Below are positions 35,917 to 45,636 of a stretch of 64,000 bases of DNA, piece after piece. Each line of letters opens with the position of its first letter. The first letter of the stretch is position 1. The translations under genes were made by a program, and so were the position numbers. The notes below the pieces were generated by a model. That model saw only the letters and a program-made list of their open reading frames with translations. It had not been told where the DNA came from and ran no database searches. The stretch is from Trachythela sp. YZ-2020 (Eukaryota; Cnidaria; Anthozoa; Malacalcyonacea; Clavulariidae): positions 1,476,001 through 1,540,000 of the forward strand of contig JADLSH010000395.1 in NCBI GenBank assembly GCA_016169945.1, read 5' to 3'.

Positions 35917-36500
35917 TAGGGGTGCACCGGATATCATATCCGGCCGGATATCCGGCCGGATAATGAGATAATCCGACTATCCGGTATCCGGCCGGATAAT
36001 CCGACTATCCGGCCCGGATACCGGATATTTTTTTCAAGGCATATTAATTTTGTTTCAACTTAAAAACGGAAAAAATATCAATAAATATGCTATGAAAAGA
36101 AAACAGTTGGACATCAATACAACAAACAAAAGAACAATATTATATGAATTGGTTTACTGTTCCAGTATTTATATTATAGGAAAGCCAAAAATGTTGGCCA
36201 GCGGTCACTATATTGATACTTCAATACTTCATGACAAACAGCATATTATATATGAACCTCTATATAGTCCTAACATGAAGTAGTGCATTGTTCATCATTG
36301 GGCATCATTCGGGCATCATTGCCTTCATTGCCTGCATTGATGCACACCCTTATTCAACCTGAAAAGGAGGCCGAGTCTTGAATAAGAAAATAATCAAAAT
36401 ATCCGGTATCCGGCCGGATATCCGGGCCGGATCTTTTTAAACTATCCGGCATATCCGGTATCCCGCCGGATAGTAAAAAGTACTATCCGGTGCACCCCTA
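35917..36500. mobile_element. hAT-type MITE rich in ATCCGG
   Basis: The ends TAGGGGTGCACCGGATA and inverted TAGGGGTGCACCGGATAGTA fit the TAGGGGTGCACCG class of hAT termini. The 8-bp target duplication CAAACTGC is exact (35909-35916 and 36501-36508). Both subterminal regions are packed with overlapping ATCCGG/CCGGAT words, which may be transposase-binding repeats. Inserted in the 35746-39801 element. Confidence 0.93.
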
Positions 36501-36872
36501 CAAACTGCAGTATATATATATAGTGATATAACTTTCCTAAGAGAACGAAAATAAATAAAATATCAAACATTTGGTTAAACATAAGATAATGTATTGTTTT
36601 TCAATTACCTCCAGTCATCTGCAGAATCCGAGGGGTGTATCACTAAAAAAAAACCATACGAGATTTTGGGATTTTTTAAATCTCACAGGGATTTTAAAAG
36701 ATTTTTTTGGATATTTTAGAAGTTTATCTTCGGTGTAAAATTGATAGACTTAATAAAAGTTATACTTTATGCGTGATTGTAACTAAGAAACTCTTGGGCA
36801 AAAAATGCGAGCGGTTTATGGTATTATTTTCCAAATATGGCATTTTTTTCTTCGATAATGTCTTCCATCAAT

Positions 36873-37863
36873 CCCGGCGTACTTAATCGATGAAAACCGG
36901 TCATCGGAAATCCAATCGATCAATCGATGGTAATCGATATTAATTAGTTCATTGATATCGATTGACATCGGGCAATCGATGACCAATCTATAGTCACAAA
37001 AAAGTTATGGTCAATTTCATCGATTTTTATCGATTGCTATCGATTTTTATCGATTTCTATCGATTTTTATCGATTGCTATGTATTTTTATCGATTTATAT
37101 CCTAACTGACTATTAATCAGTACAGCCTAAGTCGCCAAGCAACGCCGTTATGTCTTGTGAACGGCAAGACGTGAATTTGGTAATTCGAAAGACACTCGTG
37201 AAAGGTTATCAGGAGTGTTTATTTGACGTAAATTTGGGAGAAGAATTTACAACGGAAAAGAAACGAGGAGAGCGCAGGAACGCACCTTAAAACAGGGAAG
37301 TGCCGACAGTATGACGGTGAAGTGCCGACAGTATGACGGTGTATTACAATAAGACGAATAGACGATGAAGAAAGCAGTGCTGGTGCAGAAAGGTAAAAAT
37401 GCAAGAAAGGAACAGACTGCGGCGGATGCTAATACGTCATCAGTACGAGGAGGTCACGTAAAGCAGAACAGCGAAAACTAGAGCGAAAACTTGTGGCAAC
37501 TACATGCATTACAATCTTCCATGTTCCCCTCATTATTATGAAAACAAACGAAAATTTTTCTTTAATTTGCTCCTAATTCATGTTATATTTCTTTTAGAAT
37601 TAAATGGTCCAGATAGAAACTTAATTTATCGTTACAGAAATGCGTTCACCCTTGTTTTGTTACAACAATAAAGTACACATTAATTAAATTCCAGCGTTTT
37701 AATACTGGTTTGATTGCATGCATATTACCATTGGTTTATTTCATCGATGAAAATCGATAATCAATCGACGAAAGGTCACAGCGCCATCGATTAGTAATCG
37801 ATTTCCAATATCAATTGATTGATTGATATCGATTATCATCGATTATCGATTAAGTACGCCGGG
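36873..37863. mobile_element. ATCGAT-rich TIR element, innermost of nest
   Basis: CCCGGCGTACTTAATCGATG at 36873 is mirrored by ATCGATTAAGTACGCCGGG ending at 37863. ATCAAT is repeated on both flanks (36867-36872 and 37864-37869). Both arms are dense in ATCGAT and ATCGATT, including TATCGATTTTTATCGATT runs at about 37015-37100. The centre (37110-37670) is ordinary sequence with no recognised gene. Confidence 0.75.
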
Positions 37864-37864
37864 A

Positions 37865-38617
37865 TCAATCCATCGTCTTTACAAATGAAAACATCTTCGC
37901 CAACTTATTTTTGTCTTTTAGTTTTAGAAAATAATCTATCGTTTCATAACCGCTAAACTTCATGTTCTTTACGTAAACCCCTTTTGAAAGAAAAATATTC
38001 CATATTTCCTCGGGAATGAAATCTGCGTCCTGGACCTCCATTTTGTTCACAGTTCATTTGAAAGTAGTGATGGGCGATTACCGATTACTTTGTATCGATA
38101 CCACCCGATACCAGGCCCAAACCGGAAGTAGTCGATACTGCACGGTATCGAAAAAGTGTTTTGATTACTTTTGAAAAAGTGCTTTGATTATTTCCGTGCA
38201 TGATTCTCAGCTCTGTTTCTTACACGCGGGTTGTTGCGAGACTTTCGAAAAGCGTAGCTTTACGAAAGTCGAGCAACATCCCAAGTGTAAGAAACAGAGA
38301 ATCATGCACGGAAATCAATGCGGTATTTGTTTTATAAAATAACCACACAGAAATATAAAAAAAGTTTATTAATATATTTGATGTACATTGCAATTCTCCC
38401 AAAAAACGTCAACAACAGCGTATACTGTTTTATGCTTTGTGCTTTCTGCTTGTACGCTATCCACCAACTCGTCAACTTGTTTATCCGACTTTAAGACGAA
38501 CCTCTGTTTACTTTTTTCGCCATTATTTTCTTTGTCAAAGTCAAAAGTTGAACTATTATCGCCCGACATTTTTAAAATTTCAGGCGCGGGAAAATTTCCC
38601 GTGCATGATTCTCTCAT
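37865..38617 (-). pseudogene. Coding remnants in transposon, possible Crypton/QRICH1-like N-terminus
   Basis: The minus-strand frame from 38617 reads FVLKSDKQVDELVDSVQAES then TKHKTVYAVVDVFWENC. This resembles the helical segment preceding the DUF3504/tyrosine-recombinase-like region of the QRICH1/ZMYM/Crypton-derived proteins common in cnidarians (acidic DEELDELV, then STKK.T.YAV..F..W). A second frame, 38050-37865 (DADFIPEEIWNIFLSKGVYV, SGYETIDYFLKLKDKNKLAK), matches nothing I know. A hairpin at about 38185-38317 separates them. The assignment rests on a short motif. Confidence 0.35.
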
Positions 38618-39801
38618 CCTGCATGGGTATTGACCAATCAGCGCGCTCTATTTACTTCAGTTATTTTATAACACTATTTGAAAGGCGGTATTTGGTTGTA
38701 TTTGGTAGTAAGCGGGAAAATTGTTATCCAGTTACATCATCATACACCCTGGCTTTATGCTGTATACATGAAGTATTGACCAGGTTTGATGAAGAGGCAC
38801 TGGGATTTATTGAGATTTTCAAGGATTTTTAGGGATTTGTCGGGATTTGGGTCGGATTTTTAGGGATTTTTAAATATTTTTTTGGGTGGCGTACAAGATT
38901 TTTGGAGTGATACACCCCTCGGCAGAATCGGTGCTGTTGGCTAAGGTGAGGCGGTAAACCGAAAAAAAAACACGATGTTGTCGCTTTCATGATTTAACTA
39001 AAAGAGAGTTTATACTGCGTAAGTCTTTATACACAGGTTTGTTAAAAAAGAATCAAGTGTTTGTGTTTATACACGGAAAAACTAAAGAGATCATGTCTGA
39101 AATTCGATGTAAAAACGGAAGCCAGGCTACAATTCGCACGAGCTTGGACGACTAAGCAAATCAAACGAGGGTAAACTATGCTACCAGTTCGCCGTCGGAG
39201 AGACTTTTTAGCAAAGCAAGGCAAGTTTTTAGGCAAGTCAGTACACCGGCACGTGCACAACTGAAGCCTGAGAAAGTGGATAAGCTTGTGTTCCTGGCTG
39301 AGAACTTATAAGACGCCTTTGTGCTATTTGTAAATACAATCCTTCAAACTTCGTTCTCTATAATTGTTTATAAAACGGAGGCCTTGCGCTACTAGTAGCG
39401 TCATGGATGTTCTTAACTGTACTCTGTAGTTTTGAATGTGTTTAAAAAAAAACGATTCACTCGGTTTTTTCGGACGGTTTTCGGTGTTTTATAAAAACCA
39501 CCTCACCCTAATGTTGGCATCGCCATCCCATCACTGGCATCAGTTAAAATACCGTCTTCGTTGTCTTCTTCACTTGTCACTGCGTTAGTGAAAATGGTGG
39601 GCTTATACACGGGGGGGGCTTATATTTGGAATGGTTTGAGCGTTAGTGAAAATGGTGGGCTTATATTTGAGAGGGCTTATATTTGAGCACAGCTTAGTCT
39701 ATTAACTGTGATTTGAGGGGGCTTATATGTGGAATGGTTTGAGCGTTAATGAATATGATGGGCTTTAATACACATGGGGGCATATATTTGGAGGTTTCCG
39801 G

Positions 39802-40194
39802 TATGGCATGTAGAACGATGAGACAGAACATTCGAATGTAGAGCCAGACAGGAAATTTTCATAGTAAAACCGCAATAACTTCGGAATGGTTTACGCAATA
39901 GAAAAAATATTCAATGCCGTTCTTCATTAATATTAAATTAATCGAATAAAATAGTTTAGACATTTTTAGCTTATCAGGTTTTCTCTGGAGGCCTCGCAGA
40001 ATATAACGCACGGTCATGATCATTCGATCATGATCATTCGATCATGATCATTTCAGATGAAAGAGAACATTTCAATGTTCTCCTCAGAACTCATTCCAAC
40101 CATCGCTACGCTCGGGCTAAAATGAGTCTGACTCGGGCCAAAAACAAATTTATGCCCGCGAACATGAACTATATATTGTTATATTATAATGAAG
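39802..40194. other. Spacer with GATCATTCGATCAT tandem words
   Basis: No gene. Around 40012-40050 the palindrome-rich word ATGATCATTCG recurs three times in tandem. The rest is unassigned sequence leading into the LINE relic. Confidence 0.5.
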
Positions 40195-41675
40195 AATAAG
40201 ATCAGCGCATTCTTTGGATCCAAAGAAATGGTGGGAAAACATTAAAAATATTTTTGGTAAAAGAGAACATGATATTATGATAACTATTAGTGATGATGAT
40301 GAAACTCCCTTAGAACCAAAACAACTTGCCGACCTTGTAAATGACTTTTTCATCAATTTCGACAATTTGAACCGTGATTATCCGGAAGTCAGGACAGAAT
40401 GGCAGGATGTTGGAAATGATCATTCTGTACCACTAATCTCCGTCGACTGTGTTGCAAAGAAATTAAGTTGCCTTAAATTGACTGTTCGTTGACTGACATT
40501 TTTAATGAGTCATTTAGTACCAATACGTTTCCTGAAATTTGGAAAATTAGTAATGTACGAGCTATTCCAAAATGCCAACCATGTCATTCGATGGATGAAT
40601 TGAGACCTATATCCCTAAATAGTGTTTTGTCAGCACAGGATCCTTCGCAGTTGAATGGCTTTGGGAAGACGTTTGCGATAAAATTAGTGACTCTCAATTT
40701 GGTGGTATTCCAGGATCATCGCCTGTCTTAGCACTTATCTACTTACTACATAAATGGCACATGGCAATGGATAGACCCGGCAACGTTGTTCGCATTACTT
40801 TCCTGGATTTCCGGAAGGCTTACGACCTTATCGATCATAACAAACTTCTAGACGCATTTTCACGTATTGGCGTTAGGCCGGTTTTAATTGGCTGGTTGGG
40901 ATCGTACCTGAATGGCAGAGCCCAAATGGTTACAGTTGGACAAGAGCAATCGCAAGTTAAGAAAGTTAAGGGCGGTATTCCCCAAGGAAGTGCATTGGGT
41001 CCTTTGTGATTAAGATAAATCAGCTATCAAACCAAACTATTGAAATAATCAACCATGAGGATGGTCAGTCAATTGGCAACACTCAACGAAATATCGATAG
41101 TATTTTGGAATTCGCCCAAGAGGAACGAATGGAATTAAATGGGAAAAATGTAAGGAAATGCTGGTAGACTTTAGGAAAAAGAAGACTACTATTCCTCCAC
41201 AGAATGGATTTTAAAGAAAACTGCAAAAGATAAGCTGGTATCGTATTATTGCGCGGTGATACGTTGTGTGCTTGAATACGAGGCTCTGGTGTGGCATGCA
41301 TGGTGGATTAACCCAAGAGCAATGTAAAGACATTGAACGGATTCAAAAACGAGCTCTGAAAATAATTTATCCAAAGTACGAGTATGATGCTGCATTAGAT
41401 GCGAGTGGAATGAAGATGTTACATGACTGAAGAGAAGATCTATGTCTCAATTTAATTAAGAATATGCAAAAACGTAACACATAAACTGCATAGCTTACTC
41501 CCAAATAAACTTTCATACTTTAGGTAGATTAGTTAGATGTAAATAATAATTACTACTTAATATAGTAGTATTCGTATTAAATTTATTAACTTTTACCTTG
41601 ACCTGTAGGCTGTACACACATTGTAATTTGGCTATGCCATTGAATGTGTTAATAAACCATAATTATTATTATTAA
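40195..41675 (+). pseudogene. CR1/L2-type LINE relic
   Basis: Pieces in order: the pre-RT region (KKWWENIKNIFGKREHD near 40225-40275, LVNDFFINF), RT start (WKISNVRAIPKCQP, DELRPISLNSVLS at 40530-40640), palm region (ITFLDFRKAYDLIDHNKLLD and GGIPQGSALGPL at 40790-41008), then a deletion that removes the catalytic YADD-type box, and degraded C-terminal sequence (41045-41440). The 3' end is TAATAAACCATAATTATTATT near 41650-41675. Multiple stops make it inactive. It lies upstream of PLGRKT on the same strand. Confidence 0.8.
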
Positions 41676-41844
41676 TAGGAATTCTAACAAAAATGTTCCA
41701 ATTTGAATTTGGTCCCCAGAAAGACGTTTTCCCATCCGTGTTAAACCTCACAATTGATTATTGCGTATGGGTTTAATATGCCAATTTTAATATAAACCAT
41801 GCAGATGAAAAGTAACCTAATTTTATTTAGCATTGAAAGCCAGT

Positions 41845-44526
41845 ATGGGTTCATATATTTCCAAAGGAATGTCAGGAGCCATGGAGAAAATGCAGGAACA
41901 ACAACAAACAATGGTATGTTTTTCGAGCGCGCGATTCCTCCTGTATAAGCATATAGTATACAGCTAATTCAAGAAAATCGAAAAGGTCGAATACGAGTGC
42001 GAGAGACTTCCTGGGAATCGCGGAACAAAAATTAATGGAACAAAGTTAGACAAACCTTAATTATTATTGCAAATTGGTTCAGAAATCCCTATAGATTGAA
42101 TTGGGTTGGTTTGTCTAATTCTGGTCCCTTAATTTACCGGAGTTCCCACCAAGCCTCTCGCGCTCGTATTTGACGCTTTGCTTCTTGACAACCGTAACTG
42201 AATTAAGGTATAAGCAAGATACAGGTATAAGCAAGATACAGGTATAAGCAAGATACAGGTATAAGCAAGATACAGGTATAAGCAAGATACAGGTATAAGC
42301 AAGATACATGTATCGGCAAGATACAGGTATAAGCAAGATACAGGTATAAGCAAGATACAGGTATAAGCAAGATACAGGTATAAGCAAGATACAGCCATAA
42401 GCAAGATACAGCCATACAGGTATAAGCAAGATACAGGTATAAGCAAGATACAGGTATAAGCAAGATACAGGTATGAGCAAGATACAGGTATAAGCAAGAT
42501 ACAGGTATAAGCAAGATACAGGTATAAGCAAGATACAGGTATAAGCAAGATACAGGTCGAAATTGATCTACTGTCTCTCAAGATCGTAGTACAAAATGTT
42601 TGTCTTTGCGCAGTCTCATGCCAGAGACAAAGCTCAGTTTATATAGGTAATTTATCATTATGAATGCTGTAGCTTACGTATGACTATGTTCTGTATAAGT
42701 GCGCTCCAATGTATCACATTTGCAAATATATATGGTTACTTGGTACTCGGCTGCAGGTATAACTCGGTGGCAAAAAGGCAGAATTACTCAATATTTTTAT
42801 AGGCAAGAGGGTGGTAACAGGGGATAGTCCTGCCAAGTATTGCACAATTCTGCCGCTCACGAAGAGTTGCCTGCGCGGAGGAGGCTAACCTGGTACGACG
42901 GTAGTTAAACGTTTTAGTATCGTTATTAGTAACTGATAAAGCTTTATAATTATATCCAAGTTGTTGTACTGTTAAGCTAATTTTCATTACTGGCAGCCGT
43001 AATAACAATGTCAAATAGAGAAGCATGGCCACTGGATAAAGTTTTTTACAAGCAATATGCGTGTGACTGGGTAAAACGAACAGTAAAATAATAGTTCGTG
43101 CCAGAAAAATATGAAAAATACAGGTATAGATTAAAGCCTGAACTTCTACATACTGTAACTCAGTCATGGAACCACTACATCGCAAATACTACTCTTTGAC
43201 TTTGCTTTCCCAGATGGAAAGACAGATACTTCTTCAAAATGAAATGCGACAACGTGGTATGGCAACACAAATTGCGTTCGCTCGTGAAATGTTCGTGTGG
43301 TGGGGCTCATTTTATGCAATTGCGACAACTGGAGCTATCCTAGGGTAAGTAAACGTTTAACAATATTAATTTAAGGCTAGTATGAAGTCTCCAGAAAAAG
43401 ACCGCATCGACTAGCTGACGCTTTTAAAGGTCAGTTTGACCCGACAGCACCGGCGCATTTCTCCTGATACATCTGCATTCTCTGGCAGACCCGCCTTGCG
43501 TCCTGGGTATCCGTGTACCTTGTGAAACATTGTTTCGGTGTTAGTTAAAAAAGTTCTCTATATAGGTTTGTGAAAACCAAGAAACCAATTGCTCTTATTC
43601 CGATACTACCATTGTCGTTCGTAGTTGGTTACCAAGCACATTTTGCGTATGGTGACAAAATAACACGTGTTCAAGGTAAGTTTGTAATGCAGGAATCACT
43701 TCTTGTTTACTGTGTCGACTTCCGTTCAATATCTAAAATAACCCTTAACAATCAACATGGCCACTAAAACTGATCCCAAAATGCTGGATAGCTCTACTGT
43801 GTGTTATCCTGTTCATAAAATTGTTACGCAGTGCGCACAATCTCATACCGCGATACTGTGAAGTCTTGCGAGGCTCTGGGCAACGTAGGGTTAATTACTT
43901 AATTTTGCATAAAAATCATTACATTTTGAATGAAAATTAACCAGTCAAAACCTGATCTGTACCCAGCGTTACCTAGAACCTTGCAAGTTCGGACTACTTT
44001 GCAGTGTGCAAACTATGCATAGAAATTTATTATCTGTGCCAAGTCATTTCGACAACGAGATTGAATGCTCTGCCACCTTCTACAAATGGGTTTCAGTAGG
44101 AGGTAATTGCACTGCCGGTACCTGCAAAGTAAAATTTGAACAACTATAATATAGGCCCTTTGCAGTTTGCATAACGTCACAAATATGTCAACACAATGAA
44201 TGACTGGATGGTACGGAGAACAGTGGGATTTTCAGAACAATGAAAAGACGATGAAACATTCCGGTCACTGAATAATCTTGTGTCATGCAAAGGTCCATTT
44301 TACACCTAGCGCTCATCTTCATTCCTCGGAGTCGCATGCAGGTTAAGTTTATATATTAATCTTTACCCGGGTGCAAGGTAAAAACTCCATCATTGGAGAC
44401 CGTAAGATTTACGTTTTTCTTGTAGCTGAAGCAGAAAATATTATGAAGAATGAAGGAAGCTTATTAAATCTACCTCATGGTTTGCCAACAATTGAACATA
44501 TTGACGAGCTCCGTAAGAAGAAATAA
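41845..44526 (+). CDS. PLGRKT: Plasminogen receptor (KT)-like small membrane protein
   Basis: Four exons, 41845-41913, 43214-43344, 43566-43675 and 44426-44526, each with GT/AG borders. Phases fit exactly and give 136 codons. The protein starts MGSYISKGMSGAMEKMQEQ. It continues with MERQILLQNEMRQRGMATQI, two membrane segments (about residues 50-68 and 75-91, with KKPIALIPILPLSFVVGYQ between and in the second), an AEAENIMKNE helix, LPHGLPTIEHI, and ends RKKK. The family is about 147 residues in vertebrates, ends in a C-terminal lysine that binds plasminogen, and is also found in mitochondrial proteomes. The C-terminal Lys is kept here. The protein lacks about 6 residues found before ERQ in vertebrates, at the exon 1/2 joint, so a phase-0 micro-exon in intron 1 may have been missed. 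Intron 1 holds a fold-back MITE and a 17-bp satellite. Confidence 0.93.
41986..42174. mobile_element. Fold-back MITE in PLGRKT intron 1
   Basis: The left arm GTCGAATACGAGTGCGAGAG (41986) pairs with CTCTCGCGCTCGTATTTGAC ending at 42174. The arms extend about 70 bp each with indels, to GTTAGACAAACC/GGTTTGTCTAA near the centre. No coding capacity. Confidence 0.75.
42207..42557. repeat. 17-bp minisatellite in PLGRKT intron 1
   Basis: About 20 tandem units of ACAGGTATAAGCAAGAT, nearly identical, with two CAGCCATA variants near 42393-42415 and a CATGTATCGG variant near 42306. The long LIPVSCLYLYLAYTCI frames on the minus strand are the translation of the repeat and not genes. Confidence 0.95.
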
Positions 44527-44973
44527 TTGTTGAAATTGAATGTACATTTTCCTGTTCTAAATACGGTTATACCAACCTCAATATAATCTCGTACGCACAA
44601 AATATACACTTTTTGTACACACGTTTGTGCAATATTAACCTTCGCCCGGCCGGTGATCTTGCAATGCCTTGGGTGGTTATCTCACTGGTTTTGAAATAAA
44701 ACTGGTCTAAGTATCTATTATGTTACAAACGAAGCCGGAAATAAGTCATTACTATAAAGGGGCCAACTGATAACCTTTCTAACGTAATATGGAAAAATAA
44801 TGCCAAGTTTGGAAACATCCCTAATTACAATGATTCCTAATTAGAAATTTGGCGGGTTGCTATTGTCTATAGCAATGCACAAATTGCTCATTTTCTGCAC
44901 CAATGAAAACGGGTTGTTCTATCCAGTATACTTTTCAGATCAGTGGGTAGTTCTACCGGGATAATGATAATGA
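44527..44973. other. PLGRKT 3' flank
   Basis: The 3' untranslated region probably lies here. No AATAAA at a persuasive distance was singled out. Nothing else recognised. Confidence 0.4.
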
Positions 44974-45636
44974 TTGTGGTGTTAGAACTCAGGTAAATTC
45001 ATTTTAGACAATGTTACTCTGAGCGGCTCCACACCGGCAGAGACGTAGCCAGGTTTTCCAATCAAGGGGGGCCGAAAATTTTTTTGGGGGGGCCAACTCA
45101 AAAACGTAAATTATAACCAGCATGCCCATTTTGTATGTGTCGACGGGGGGGGGGGTTAAAAAAATTTTCCCGGACAACTTACGTGCTCATATGTTCCGAC
45201 TTGTATTGTGTCCCGACTTTTTTTGTGCCGACTCGTATTTTTTGTGCCGACTCAAATCTCGCTTCTGCCCACTAAATCTCCAAATACAATTCATGGGGTT
45301 AGACCCCCCCAAACCCCCCCGTAGATACGGTCCTGGCTGAAATACGCCCAAATTCTCAAAACATCATGTAGTAAAAGTAAAATATTATATTTGCATGACG
45401 TATAGCGTGAGAAAATAATAAAAATATTTTGCTAGTCACAATTTTATCAAGGGGGGCCGAGAATTTCGCCAGAGGGGGCCCGGCCCCCGGGCCCCCCCTC
45501 TAGCTACGTCTCTGCACACCGGGCAAGCTGAAAAGCTTGACCTCAGTGGGAATCGAATCCGAAACCTTTGGTTTGCTGTTGTGGACAACGACTCAGAGTA
45601 TCTAAAAATCAATTTCTCTGAATTCTAACACCGCAA
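44974..45636. mobile_element. TIR element with tRNA-like part, split by a MITE
   Basis: TTGTGGTGTTAGAACTCAGG at 44974 is mirrored by the segment ending CTAACACCGCAA at 45636. Without the hAT MITE at 45038-45514 the element is only about 180 bp. Its right half in reverse sense reads GGATTCGATTCCCAC near 45548-45562, close to an RNA polymerase III B box, and could be a decayed tRNA-derived sequence. Origin uncertain. Confidence 0.5.
45038..45514. mobile_element. hAT-type MITE, CAGAGACGTAGC termini
   Basis: CAGAGACGTAGCCAG at 45038 and the inverted CAGAGACGTAGCTAG from 45514 bound it. The 8-bp target duplication CACACCGG is exact (45030-45037 and 45515-45522). Inside, about 45130-45340 is related, in opposite orientation, to the MITE at 47424-47854 (GTGCCGACTC repeats, AAATCTCCAAATACAATT, TAGATACGGTCCTG), so a fragment of that family is nested here. 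Confidence 0.93.

Larger units (their letters stand above)
36629..38921. mobile_element. DNA transposon with 8-bp TSD, carries gene fragments
   Basis: The terminal repeat CGAGGGGTGTATCACT (36629-36644) is exactly inverted at 38906-38921. The 8-bp target duplication GCAGAATC is exact (36621-36628 and 38922-38929). The subterminal zones are rich in GGGATTTTTA-like words in both arms. It contains an ATCGAT-rich insertion at 36873-37863, a hairpin at about 38185-38317 and minus-strand coding remnants at 37865-38617. The terminal sequence does not match a superfamily I know, and the 8-bp duplication alone would allow hAT, P or Merlin-like. Confidence 0.8.
35746..39801. mobile_element. TA-flanked TIR transposon carrying nested insertions
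   Basis: CCGTAAATCTCCAAACATAA at 35746 pairs with the inverted CCGGAAACCTCCAAATATAT ending at 39801, with TA on both sides (35744-35745 and 39802-39803), as for Tc1/mariner-like or related elements. GGGCTTATA motifs recur near both ends (35805-35840 and 39590-39780). Without its two inserts the element would be about 1.2 kb. No transposase frame is recognised. Confidence 0.7.

Noticed and set aside
42115..42581. Minus-strand frames of 100-150 codons rich in LIPVSCLYLYLAYTCI
   Set aside because: Translation of the 17-bp satellite in PLGRKT intron 1, open in three frames; not a membrane protein.
45122..45340. 72-codon plus-strand frame with a Cys-rich look
   Set aside because: Entirely within the MITE at 45038-45514, derived from its GTGCCGAC repeats and C-runs.
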